The notes under the pieces are model-generated. The model ran no database searches. It was not told the DNA's origin and worked only from the letters and a program-made list of their open reading frames with translations. A stretch of DNA of 64,000 nt from Muricea muricata (lineage: Eukaryota > Cnidaria > Anthozoa > Malacalcyonacea > Plexauridae): NCBI GenBank assembly GCA_963855995.1, contig OY979719.1, positions 7,502,001-7,566,000 on the forward strand, given 5' to 3'. The position numbers were made by a program, and so were the translations under genes. How positions within the stretch are numbered: the stretch's first letter is position 1; every line of letters starts with the position of its first letter. Of the stretch, positions 54,071 through 64,000 are shown piece by piece.

Positions 54071-54310
54071 AGCGCGCAGATATTTGACCGCAGTGTTCGT
54101 TTAAAGTGTCACCGAGACGAAATTTTTGTCCCTACTTTTTTTTTCATAGTTGTAAAGTACTCATAGTTATTAGGTACTGAACGAAGTTTCAGCGCGCAGA
54201 CATTTGACCGCAGTGTTCGTTTAAAGTGTCACCGGGACGAAATTTTTGTCCCCAATTTTTTTTCATAGTTGTAAAGTACTCATAGTTATTAGGTACTGAA
54301 CGAAGTTTCA
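54071..54310. repeat. 120-bp tandem duplication at the Kolobok left end
   Basis: Units 54071-54190 and 54191-54310 differ at only a few positions. Each includes TTAAAGTGTCACCG, so there are two candidate TTAA ends (54101-54104, 54221-54224). Confidence 0.9.
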
Positions 54311-54506
54311 GACGAAAATTCTTAAAAGCGACTCTGTAATCACAAGTTAAATTCTCAAATTTGACGTCCGCCATTAAAGTTATTTTATCGCATAAGACGG
54401 AGTGTGACGTCATTTTCTTAACACTACAAAGTGTCGTGTTGAGAACCACTATAGCGCACTAGTATAGTTACACACGTGAAATCTTTAAATTGGTTAAAAA
54501 AATACT

Positions 54507-54837
54507 ATGCCGTCAACGCGATGTGTTGTGCAGGACTGCAGTAATGAATCAGACGCTAATGCAGGGATATCCTTGCATATAAGTCCAACAAATAAACAAA
54601 CAAGAGCAAGTTGGGTTCGATTTGTTCGAACAAAGCGCGCGAACTTTAACCAGCCAGACGAAACACGATCCATGGTTTGTTCTGAATACTTTACTGCGGA
54701 TTGTTTTCAACGTGCTTACCATACAAAGGGAGATACGCGCCGACTAAACTTAGGAGCTGCGCCAACTGTGTGGAAAGCCAAATCCAAGCTTTTTGAGGAC
54801 GAATGTTCACCAAGACAGCGCCGCAATGTAAGTAAAT
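54507..54837 (+). CDS. Kolobok transposase exon 1: THAP domain
   Basis: MPSTRCVVQDCSN opens a THAP DNA-binding domain: C-x4-C at residues 6-11, then GISLHISP, RASWVRFVRTKRANF, SMVCSEYFTADCF and LGAAPTVW. The usual C-x2-H zinc pair reads C-x2-Y (CSEY), so the last ligand looks lost. The exon ends at a GTAAGT donor at 54838. It is the first gene feature inside the left TIR. Confidence 0.82.
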
Positions 54838-54929
54838 ATATGCATGTACTTATTAGTACTATTAGTAATCTATTACTCATTTACTAAGTAGACCAAGTTA
54901 ATTTATTTCTTCTTTGCCTTATTGTTAAG

Positions 54930-55784
54930 ATTAAAAAAGATATTTTTCAAGAAGAAAATATAGCACTGAGACTGAGAATACTTCGGAAAATATCTACCCT
55001 ACGGTATGCATTATTCAAGCGGAAAAACTACGCTAATAAAAGTAAAAAAAACAGTGGTCGTATAGGAAGATACATAGAGCTTAAATCACAACTCATATTA
55101 TATTGCAACTTTTTAGGTTTCAAGTCCTATCAGCTCATTATACTCTAATGATTCTGCATTGCCAATGACTCCTAACACAACACAAAATGAGGTATAACCT
55201 ATTCTTTTGTGCGTATGGTTGTATGAGTACAAATATATGATACCGCGCGTTGTTAGAAATATATACATAAAAATGTGATAAACATGGAAATCATTTTTTC
55301 TTTATTATTGAGGAACTTGATGAGCTTGTTCAATGTAAAACCTGCAAGGAGAAGGAAAGTATAATTCAAAAAGTGGAGAACAAGATCACTGAGGAATATG
55401 GAAAAAATTTACAAAGAACCAAGAAAAGTGGGTTGATACTTTTCAGACACTTGGGGAAGAAACTAAGGAAAATAAATGCAGTAAGTAAATAGAATAAATT
55501 ACACTACATAGGAGAGTAAAGGTACGTACAGACAATATAAAAACTAAATTACTTGTCCTAAGTAATTGTTATCTATGCTTTCCATTTACAAAAGGTAATA
55601 GTAAACATACCAGCACCCCAAATATTGTGGATGAGTTAATGGAGGACTTGGAGGCATGAAATGAAGTGCCTGAACAGGAAATGGACTGTGATGATGAAAC
55701 ATCTGATCCAAGTTGGAAACCACAGCAGCTGCAAAGTGAATATGACAAGGCTGCTGATGACAATGACTCAGCACCAAAAGAAGA
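54930..55784 (+). pseudogene. Kolobok transposase linker exons
   Basis: Candidate exons by GT-AG ends and frame: about 54930-55002 (KKDIFQEENIALRLRILRKI), 55117-55189 (weak), 55313-55480 (ELDELVQCKTCKEKESIIQKV, lysine-rich helix, donor GTAAGT) and 55595-55784 (acidic, TPNIVDELMEDLEA, then TGA, then NEVPEQEMDCDDETSDPSW, donor GTGAGT). The in-frame TGA at about 55658 would truncate the product. Exon limits are by eye. Confidence 0.55.
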
Positions 55785-55874
55785 GTGAGTTTAACACAGC
55801 ACAACCTATAACATTGAAACACATTTTGATAGCAAGTCTAGATTATTATACATGATCATACATGTGATTATACA

Positions 55875-57359
55875 TGTTCTACTCTTTAATTTAAAGCTAT
55901 CCCATAAAGGAAAGAATTAGAGAGAAGAACCCAAAGGCATTGTTTTCCTTTCGCAGCTACTGTTGCTATTTCAACATTGCCACAGATGTTTTTCTTCAAA
56001 ACCTGATGTATCTGTCACTCGATCTGGAACCATGCTCACCCTTGAATCAAAAGGTAAACTATGTAATGAGACTATTACTTGGAAGAGTCAACCCCACCTT
56101 CTTGGTAAATTTCCTGCTGGAAACATTTTGTTGAGTTTTGGAATTCTTTCTGCTGGGGCATCTACCACAAAAGTTCCTAGAGTATTTAAGCATATGGGAC
56201 TGTTAGGATACAATGAAGTCACATATTACTACCATCAAAGACATCTTCTCATTCCATCAATTATTTTATACTGGCGTTCCTATCAAAAAACAATTTTGGA
56301 TTCACGAAATGGTAAAGAAGTCATTTTGGCTGGAGATGGAAGGCGTGATAGCATGAGCCACTCAGCAAAATATGGAACCTATACAGTTTTTTGTTGTACA
56401 ATTGGGCTAATAATCCAGATTGTACTAGTCCAGGTAGCATGGTGCACTAATAAATTTTGAAAAACCAACACCTTCAATGACAATATCATAGTTGAATTGA
56501 GTACATATTATGTATTTTTTAGGCAAACCAGGCTGGTAGCAGTTCTGCAATGGAAGCTTTTGGACACCAGAAAGCTATGCAATTTCTTCTTAGTACTGGA
56601 TTAATGATAACTGCTTTTATATCTGACAGACATGCCACTATAACAAAGTGGATGAGAGAGGTGTGTCCAAAAATGTGCAAGACAATGGGAAAACCAGTAA
56701 TCAAGCATTTCTTTGATTTATGGCATATTGGAAAAAGTAAGATTTACCAAACAATATTTGCATTCAATAGCCCTGTCTGATGTTACAAAACTTTGTATAA
56801 TGGACATTATTTATACTTAGAAATACAAAAAACTCGTATAAATTTGGCCAAAGATAAAGAATTAGAGGTTATTGGCAGATGGAGAAAAGCATGTTTGCGA
56901 CACTTTTACTGGGCAGCCACATCAACGCACTCAGGAATTGGAGAAGTAGAATGGGCTCAATTTGAGTCCTTTTTTTCACATGTAACCAATGTCCACAAAG
57001 GTCTCCCAAACAAGATATTCAACAAATGTGCCTATAGTGATGTAGTAGAGCCAGTTGTAGTAGAGCAAACAGGCATCCTTTGTGGCCCGGACTAGTTGTC
57101 TTGAAGGATACCATTCTGTAGTCAATCAATTCTCGTCAAAAATGACTCATTCATACTCTGGGATGCTTTATAGGTTAGATGACTACGAAGTACAATAACT
57201 ATGACTTTTTCTTTAGTTCTCATTCTTTAAATATTCATTTGATAAATGTTACAGATCCATTCTCGCTGCATTACATTTCAATCACAACCTGCGACGTGAA
57301 AATAAGCTAGACCAGAATGGACAACATCGTCTGCGAGTAACCTACATGAAATATAGAGG
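55875..57359 (+). pseudogene. Kolobok transposase catalytic exons
   Basis: A frameshift near 55955, then FQHCHRCFSSKPDVSVTRSGTM, HLLGKFPAGNILLSFGILSAG, KVPRVFKHMGLLGYNEVTYY and EVILAGDGRRDSMSHSAKYG (probable first catalytic Asp) to a donor at 56434. Exon 56523-56736: SSAMEAFGHQKAMQFL, TAFISDRHATITKWMRE (probable second Asp), FFDLWHIGK. Exon 56821-57085: WRKACLRHFYWAATST, WAQFESFFSHVTN. Exon 57255-57359: ILAALHFNHNLRRENKL. This order is that of Kolobok-type DDE transposases as I remember them. The gene resumes after the P element at 60897. Confidence 0.78.
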
Positions 57360-57739
57360 TAGAAGAAACAGTTAGACATTTACGGGAAAAACAAGACTTT
57401 AGTATGTTGTTAATATTTTACTATAGTAATTTATTTAGTTGGTTTCTAAAGCTGTTACCTTGCAATCATAAGTTGTATCTTATTTTATCTAGCTTATCAA
57501 AGTTAATAAAAGAAGATGGTTTGGCTAGTACGGCAAACTTCAAAGGGATTTAGCGCAGGCGGCAAATATGTTGAGGCACAAAGGGAATTATGTCACGTGA
57601 CAGAGTTTAGTGCATAGGAGTGAAGGAAATATGTATAGATCATATTACAGCTGTCATTGTTTTGGTCTTTTATCGCCAAATAACTGCGGGTTATCAAACT
57701 GAATTTGGTTTGTTCAGTAAATTTAAATGCGTGAGAGCT

Positions 57740-58970
57740 ATGGACGACGATTTAGATACAATTGTTTCGCTACCAGACGAATTACACAAAGACACCGGAT
57801 CGATATATATCGATGAGGAGTTGGCATCGCCTGAGCAAGAAGTCGAAGAAGACATATGTTACGAGCGTTTTGACGAATTTCATTTCGCTGTAGCTATGTT
57901 TGTGATCGAAGAAGATGAGATTATGAGAAAGCTGTAGAACTGGAGTTAGAAAATGCCGTGAGTGTTATGGCAGGCGAAAAAGAATTTCCTTGCGTAAACT
58001 GCGACAAAATCTGTAAATCAAAAGCAGGGTTGACGAGACACGTGAATGCTAAGCATGGGGAGAAAGCACATGGGGAAAAAGAGGCTCTTTCTTCGTCAAT
58101 TGCTTCATTCACTGAAGAAGAATTAGCTTCTATCGTGGATAAAATCAAGGCCAAAATTACCAAAGATGGTTTTGGGGACAGTTAAATTACAACTAATTTG
58201 GAAGCAGTGAAATCAACCAAAACCCTTTTCGACCATATACTGCCAATTTACTGTCGATTTTGTCGGAAACGAAACCAGGACATTTTCCTGACGGATTTTT
58301 ACGAACTAATTCCAACATCATGTCAACTTTAATTTTGCAATGCGATAATCAACAATTATGCAGTTTGGTCATGATTTTCATTCCAGACCATCTAGTTTCA
58401 TTATTCAAGAAGAGACAGCAACATCCTGCTATTGAACAAAACAGGGTTTCAGAACTATGTGAAACAGAACGTGGCCCCTTGTCATACATAGCAGGGTATG
58501 TGCTGTCTCAGCTACAGAAGAAATCATCAAATGATGAACTTCAATTACTTTTACACAGCATGATGTGCCCCAGTTCAGAGAACACTTACATTGAGTCCCG
58601 CAGCAGAGGAGGTCTAGTAACCCCATGTAATGACCTAGTCCAGATACTGGAAGTTGTTGAGATTGTGTTTCGCCAATTTACAGCTAATGAGTCAAGTGTG
58701 GTAAAGAGCATTCCTTGCGATAAGTTATGTAATGATACTCTTGACTCTCCATTAGTAAAATCACTATGGGACAATATATTACAAGGGTGTGGTGAAGAAC
58801 TTTCAAAACAAGTACACAAGATATGCCTGGAGAACATAATTATGCTTTACTTAAAGGTTCGTAGCTTTTCCTATGCAAAAGACTACATTAATAAATTTAA
58901 AATGCAACAAAAAACTGGGAAGAGCAAAGCACTGAGAAAAGAATTAAAACGAAAAACTAGTGATCAGTAG
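57740..58970 (+). pseudogene. P-element copy B: C2H2 finger and transposase C-terminal-like gene
   Basis: Same as 13743-14955: frame break after EDEIMRKL, C2H2 finger FPCVNCDKICKSKAGLTRH, break at about 58185, then GPLSYIAGYVLSQLQKK and RSRGGLVTPC. Where copy A ends at a TGA after RKELK, copy B reads six residues further (RKTSDQ), a small private difference. Confidence 0.65.
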
Positions 58971-59942
58971 TGATTTTAATACTGTATGCCATATACCATA
59001 TTGAATAACTTTATTCTGTCTTATACCATATTTATATGCTGTACAAACTAGATGATTTTAATTAATTTGTTTCCCTGACCATAATATTTACAGCAAGTTT
59101 CTATCTAAATAAAAAGTTTTGAGTAGTTTATTTACAAATATATCTATGTATGGTCAAAGTTCTTTAGATTGACTAATTACTTTTATTGAGCTTTCTAATT
59201 GGTTCTTTGAGTTAAGATCAATAAAAGTAATTGGTCAATCTAGAGAACTTCTATACAATCATAATATGCCTGGATTTCTATTGTTCAAGTATACAGCTAT
59301 TTCAATTAAGGTTGTCTTTCCAAAAGCAGAAAAAATAAACACTATCAACTATGAGCAGGCATAAGATGATGGATTATTGTTTATATAGGCCCTGATACTC
59401 ACGAAATTACCTTAGTTTGTGGCAAGTAAATTTGCCATCATAAGTTTTTATGTGTCCTTGATGCTGTTTCAAAGAAATAATTCTGTGTTTACAAATGAAA
59501 ATAAGCAGTGATATGTCATCCCTTGTGCGCTCATAGTTTACAGTTTAGTACGCCTTTGGAAGGACAACCTTTATTGAATTAGCTGTACATATGTTGAGTT
59601 GTTTGATTTGGAAAAGATAAAAACCCCTCACGCACTAAATATTCTAGAAACAGTGTATTTACGGTACCACCAGTGTAATTTACATTAACACCAGTGTTAT
59701 AATTATAGCAATTGTGCAAGCTTTCTCCAAGTCTATTATCCTCAACATTAAGCCTCACATTGATGCAATATATTCTCTTTAGAGCAAAAATGATATTGGT
59801 GGTGAGGACAATAGCCTTAGGGAGAACCTGCATAAGTGCGGGTAAAACAATAAATACAGTACCACTTTTTAGTTCAGGTTATCAATATAACCAGTCCTGG
59901 TTACAATACATCCAGTCTTTTCATGATTAATTAAAAAAACTA

Positions 59943-60676
59943 CTACCAGTGAAGCAGCCAATTGAAAACATGCAGTGAAAAATGTAGAGTCGAATCAACA
60001 TGTATCACATGCTTTGGAATTGAATAGTCCGTGTCACGAAGTTCGATTCTGATTTCAATTACGTTGCAAGCAGCTAAATCCCATGGCTCGAGAACGATTT
60101 TCTTTACTTTAGCCGCAAATTTTGAAAAGTCATCCTGTTTTACCACGGGTGGCGAAGCTCTTTCTTGTCTCACAAGAGGTCTACGCTCAGTGCTCTTTGT
60201 TTCGTGGCTTTTCAGTGGAAGATTTTATGTTGGAACAGTTCCAGTATCTAAAGCTTTTCTCTTGCCATTTATAAAAAGGAGAACAGTATCACTTTACTAG
60301 TTTATTTGAATATACTGTAGCGTGCAAGTGTTTTGCTACAACATGAATATAAAATCATAAACGAAGCGTGTAATTACAATGTTATGCGGAAAACTGTATG
60401 TCAATACCACAGTCAATACTTACGGTCAACAATGAATTCTGCTTTAAAATGACGTTCACACAAGTATATCTGGTTTTTATCAATTCTCTGCTTTAAGTCG
60501 GGTGTCATTTCCCTTGTTCGGAGAATCACACGTAGCCATTCTGTGCGAGCATTGTTCTTCAAACCAACAGTTTCCTCTCGATCGCCTCGCGCAGGAGTAC
60601 GTATTTTAAAAAGCGAAAGGTCGCTTTTTCGACTAGTTGAACTGCCAAAAAGTGCGCAGTTGGCACCCTGCGTTAT
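59943..60676 (-). pseudogene. P-element copy B: THAP exons
   Basis: Counterpart of 15937-16671 with the same Cys-to-Ser change (CALFGSS), the same TAA in VPT-stop-NLP and the same splice signals. Small private changes include E to V at NEIEIR. Confidence 0.8.
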
Positions 60677-60896
60677 GTAGCCATAAAAAGAACATCAACA
60701 TTTGTAGTGGAACAAGATATGCGCTAAGATTTTCGATGTAGCGACATGTCTAAGATCACATTACAACGCATAATATTATGTTTCACGCTTCATGGCTATG
60801 CACTAAACACTGTCACGTGACGCCAATTACAGAGAACAATAACATAATTGGGGGTGTGTCCCGCTAGCCAAACCATCTTATTTTATTAACTTTGAG

Positions 60897-61319
60897 CTTA
60901 TGTAGCAGATATCTATTATCAACTGGTCACAACCCCCTGGAAGGAAGTAGAGATGATAGAAAAGGAATTGAAGGAAGAAAACCCCGGTTCTCTGCATTCG
61001 ATGCTGTCTCAAAAACAACCTAGACATGAAGTGATTGATTTATTTCGAGCTCGCAAGAGGAAACACAATTTTGATTGCCCGCCGACATGTACAGGTAATA
61101 TTTCAACTCCCTATGCACATACGCATACCGTAAGTCGGCGTTCCGCATAAATTATTGACTATAAATGTTTTTTATAATATGTTAGAAGCCGAGTTCCAGG
61201 CATTGTTGAAACCAAAAAAAGCTGCTCGTGGAAGGAAAGCGCCGAAGTGCTCAAAATGTGGGAACGCAATGACAGGCCACAAGAGAGGGTCATGTCCAGG
61301 AGCGTCAGAAAATACCTGA
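60897..61319 (+). CDS. Kolobok transposase C-terminal exons with zinc-binding end
   Basis: Exon 60897-61094 (YVADIYYQLVTTPWKEVEMI, RHEVIDLFRARKRKHN) ends at GTAATA; exon 61196-61319 (AEFQALLKPKKAARGRKAP, then CSKCGNAMTGHKRGSC) ends at TGA 61317-61319. The C-x2-C-x5-H-x4-C knuckle closes the transposase. It is separated from the catalytic exons only by the inserted P element. Confidence 0.75.
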
Positions 61320-61574
61320 TCAAACATCTTCGTCTTCTTCGAAGCCCTTATATTCTTGGCCTTCAGGGTTGGGGAACGTTTTCCTGATTACATTGTAGCA
61401 GCACGCGGGCAAGGGAAGATGTCTCGAGCTCCCTGTAAAATGCCATACAAGACGTACCAACTGCCTGTAAGATACTGCGCGCAAAAACCTGTAAATAAGT
61501 ATTAATTCATCACGTTAACTTACAAGTAATATTTACCATTAAAGTTAGAATATTGAAACATCAATGCAAATCTT

Positions 61575-62174
61575 ACTCTGCTCTAGTCTTTTGTCCCTCA
61601 CGAAACACAGAAGCATAGTTCCTGCGCCCTTTTGTTTTTAAGCCCGAAGCAGCATGCTCCAGAACAGATCTCGTTGAGTCCTGGGTGTTCTCTTATACAC
61701 TTGCTGCTGTCTTCTGTTTCGAATTGAAACATTTTGTCACGGCATGCCTGAATTTCCATACAGCAACGACACTCTTCATGCTTTACTACCAAATCCAATG
61801 AACAGTTGCCACACTTACACCTAATAATTAGAACGTTAATTATGTAAATACCACTAACGCATTCCTGTCGCAAACGCTTTTGCTTTGCTCAATTGAAACA
61901 AATAGATGTTAAAATACACTTACCAAGAAGCAACCTCGATCTCAGCATTAAAACGCTGCTGCCAAATACTGGCATTTTGCTCTTCTTCGGCCACAATTTG
62001 CTCGTACTGTGCTATTTCTTCAGGCGAAGCAAGAGGTTCTATATTGTCGTCGTAAGGTAGAAATTCTGAATCAGATTCGCCCGAAATTGCCGTATAGTAC
62101 TCCAACGATTCGCATAATGATTCTGTTTCGCTCCACGAGTCAGACGAACAACTAGATGCTGCTGAATTCGACAT
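61575..62174 (-). pseudogene. Kolobok second gene: P2X7-type cysteine-rich domain protein
   Basis: Exon 1 (62174-61924) starts MSNSAASSCSSDSWSETES, an acidic Ser-rich N-terminus with ASPEEIAQYEQIVAEEE, and stops at GTAAGT. Exon 2 begins at 61820 after TTATTAG and joins in phase to give W-CKCGNC. It holds RCKCGNC, ECRCCMEIQ and KCIREHPGLNEIC, the cysteine pattern of the intracellular zinc-binding (ballast) domain of P2X7 receptors. A 2-base-type frameshift near 61680 puts the last part (LEHAASGLKTKGRRNYASVF) in another frame. No transmembrane segment, so this is not a channel. Convergent to the transposase. Confidence 0.78.
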
Positions 62175-62406
62175 TTTTTTCTTTTAGTATTTCCCTTTTA
62201 AGCTGTCTATTATAAGCGCAATGGCGATTGTGTCGCGTTGTGTTAAGAAAATGACGTCACAACCTCTTAAATACTAGTGGCAAATATTTTAATGGCGGAC
62301 GCCAATTTCACCAATTTCACTAGTTAATTATCTATATCTTAATTATTTAGACATAAAATTTGGACAAAATTCGAAGGTCAATTTTCATTTCATGGTGACA
62401 CTTTAA

Positions 62407-63108
62407 CCCAACCTGATCGATCATTTTGAGTTCGCAAACGATCAAAATTTACTTGAAATGCGTAGAAGCGAAAACGAAAAACATTGTAAATAACTGTTGA
62501 AAACATGTAGCTATAATATCACTATAATAACGTCATCATTTTGAAATGCTAATAAAATCCACTTGGTTTAGTGTCCTTACTTTTTATCAACAATCATTTT
62601 GTAGTGATTTAAAAGAGATTTAGCCATTAACTTTGGAATTTTGGGCAATGACCAAGGATTTTTTTACCATTTGCTTACGTCAGCAAATTTTAAATCGTCT
62701 ATAACGGCGAAATAAAAGAGATAAAGAGCGAGAACTCTTCAGATCTGTACTCTCCATACTCGAAAGTAGTAAGTTATTATACAATTATTTAGTTCCACTG
62801 GGGTGCACTGCGGAATTAGTATCCTAGGCCGTTTTCCACTTCATGGCAAACGGCCTATTTGTTTTACCAAGGAATTTTCTCCTTTTGGACTATTCACAAT
62901 GTTCAGATCTGATATACACACGATCCTGACATAATGGGTCCTATTTCCCATAAAACGTTCGCTCACTTGGCGTTGTGTGTCTCATGACACTACTAGCGCC
63001 ACACGAGAGACCGGGATCTTTACGGAAGGACACTGTGTGTTCCTCTTTACTTACACCTTCAAAAACTTGATATGGATGTATTCTTAAATGACCTTTGTGT
63101 TCACTGTA
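62407..63108. other. No gene recognised
   Basis: AT-rich. A short inverted GGCCGTTTTCCACTTCATGG...AACGGCC sits near 62829-62857 and resembles the TIR core of the MITE at 43878, so it may be a remnant. Nothing else stands out. Confidence 0.4.
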
Positions 63109-63116
63109 TATATAAT

Positions 63117-63302
63117 CAGGGCCGTGGCTAGAGCGTTAATTGGGGGGGGGGGTGTATATTCATATATTCGTGTTATGTCCTACTAATTTCTTTTGAAATT
63201 AACCCTAATGACAACTGATTTCAAAAGAAATTAGTTGGTCATAACACGAATATATGAATATACACCCCCCCCCCCCCAATTAACGCTCTAGCCACGGCCC
63301 TG
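63117..63302. mobile_element. Palindromic hAT-type MITE (186 bp)
   Basis: Perfect TIRs CAGGGCCGTGGCTAGAGCGT...ending CGGCCCTG, flanked by TATATAAT (63109-63116, 63303-63310). The whole element is nearly palindromic with G12/C14 runs next to ATATTCATATATTCGTGTTA arms. An 8-bp duplication plus CAGGG end is typical of hAT. Relative of 8724-8904. Confidence 0.92.
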
Positions 63303-63334
63303 TATATAATGTCAGTTAGCAACAGGAAAGTTAG

Positions 63335-64000
63335 GTGCAGAACGGACCAACATGGAGAGCTTTGGTTGGGTATAAGGTGTTGGGTATAAACTCAAAATCT
63401 ATACTGTCCGTAACGTCTTTCTTGGATTATAAAGTTTCGATACACCACTGGAAAGAAACGTCGATAATCTGCGGGGCAAGCTCACGTCTGCGTGCAAAAG
63501 CAGCTAAAGGAGGTCTGCTCTTTACTGGATTATTTAAGGATGGGATTGCTCCACGAGCTAGTATTTCACGAGTAGAACCTGAAAAAACAAAAACACTTAC
63601 TGTGAAACAAATGAATGCTATCAAGACCAATGTTAACCATTGATTGTGCGCGTCTTTACACAACGAACAATTAGCACTTTTGTTGGTTCTCCCTGAGTCT
63701 GTTATCCTCACCAACCAGCCTTGTTTTGTGTCATTTGATGCAAACAGAACTAATTATTTGCATCTGTGCAAAGCTTGGTAGTGAAGGCAATAGCATTGGA
63801 GAAAATTTCGATAAATGGTGTTCAATGAAAAGCTTGGTTATTTTATATTGAAGCATTAATATAACAAAGGTTCATAGTATTTGAATCTTATGTAGTTTCA
63901 TGAGTCCAATCTTAAATACAATGCGTTAGACCTTATAAAATCACTATTTTACAAAGGTGCATAGATACTGTAATTTATATATTACGTAATATAATCTATA
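63335..64000 (-). pseudogene. THAP-type transposase relic, runs off the window
   Basis: After an acceptor-like TTTTTTCAG near 63580, the minus frame reads GSTREILARGAIPSLNNPVKS, the linker that follows a THAP domain, then ends in a stop near 63427. 63590-64000 is intron-like and matches 31360-31760; the THAP exon itself would lie beyond 64000. About 63353-63425 matches 28490-28560. Confidence 0.5.

Larger units (their letters stand above)
57498..60894. mobile_element. P-superfamily DNA transposon, copy B (3397 bp)
   Basis: Flanked by AGCTTAT (57491-57497, 60895-60901), again 7 bp. Same TIRs as copy A (left has one base change, AAAAGAAGATGG). Interior is nearly identical to copy A, including its defects. 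The stretch 58971-59942 between the two genes holds no gene. The right duplication restores AG|CTTATGTAGCAG, the start of the next Kolobok exon. Confidence 0.88.
54105..62402 (+). mobile_element. Kolobok DNA transposon, interrupted by a P element
   Basis: The right end GGTGACACT then TTAA (62403-62406) mirrors the left TTAAAGTGTCACC at 54101 or 54221. Subterminal sequences are also inverted: CGAAATTTTTGTCC against GGACAAAATTCG, and GACGTCCGCCATTAAA and GTGACGTCATTTTCTTAACAC at 54362-54424 against their complements at 62244-62305. TTAA targets and a THAP transposase are the hallmarks of Kolobok. Without the P element it is about 4.8-4.9 kb. It carries two convergent genes. Confidence 0.88.

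Noticed and set aside
61575-62174. P2X7 receptor channel gene
   Set aside because: Only the cytoplasmic cysteine-rich domain is present; there are no transmembrane segments or ATP-binding ectodomain, and it sits within Kolobok TIRs.
1-64000. tRNA or rRNA genes
   Set aside because: No cloverleaf-compatible A/B-box pair or rRNA stretch was recognised by eye; a covariance-model scan would be needed to exclude them.

Overview
The window is animal (metazoan) nuclear DNA made almost entirely of nested transposable elements. I recognise no host housekeeping gene, rRNA or tRNA. It is AT-rich, genes have GT-AG introns, and the element mix (P-superfamily, Kolobok with THAP, BEL/Pao, two Gypsy families, LINEs, hAT/MULE/Harbinger-like MITEs) fits an early-branching invertebrate. 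A cnidarian is my best guess; this rests on remembered protein families and is not proven.

The backbone is a direct segmental duplication: copy 1 at about 1495-26268 and copy 2 at about 33981-47241. The shared ancestral order is: antisense LINE RT fragment, 168-bp palindrome, sense LINE endonuclease fragment, decayed plus-strand Gypsy (Gypsy-1), decayed minus-strand Gypsy (Gypsy-2). Since duplicating, each copy has taken different insertions, so the partner copy often supplies the empty site. Copy 1 gained a TA-flanked TIR element carrying a PB1-domain ORF (3696-4798), a 4.2-kb composite insert (5418-9638) that contains a MULE-like element with a G-run minisatellite in its TIRs and, inside that, a hAT MITE, a P-superfamily element (13502-16888), and a young BEL/Pao retrotransposon (19764-25749) with identical 126-bp LTRs and one intact polyprotein. 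Copy 2 gained a LINE with a TACC tail (about 39540-42720), a Harbinger-like MITE (43878-44047) and a 26-nt tandem duplication, and lost about 840 bp of Gypsy-2. A piece with the same endpoints lies at 50127-50808.

Between and after the copies (26.3-34 kb, 48.4-54 kb) lie antisense pieces of an interspersed repeat that looks like the 3' part of a LINE, older LINE ORF1/ORF2 remnants, MITEs and THAP-transposase relics. From 54.1 to 62.4 kb is an 8.2-kb Kolobok element (TTAA target, THAP + DDE-type transposase in several exons, plus a convergent two-exon gene with a P2X7-type cysteine-rich domain). It is interrupted at a splice acceptor by a second copy of the same P element (57498-60894). The two P copies share the same disabling lesions, so both were probably moved in trans from an already dead parent.

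The BEL polyprotein and the PB1 ORF are the only long reading frames that look intact. Everything else coding is broken to some degree. Element family names are inferred from motifs, target-site duplications and TIRs read by eye, without database searches.
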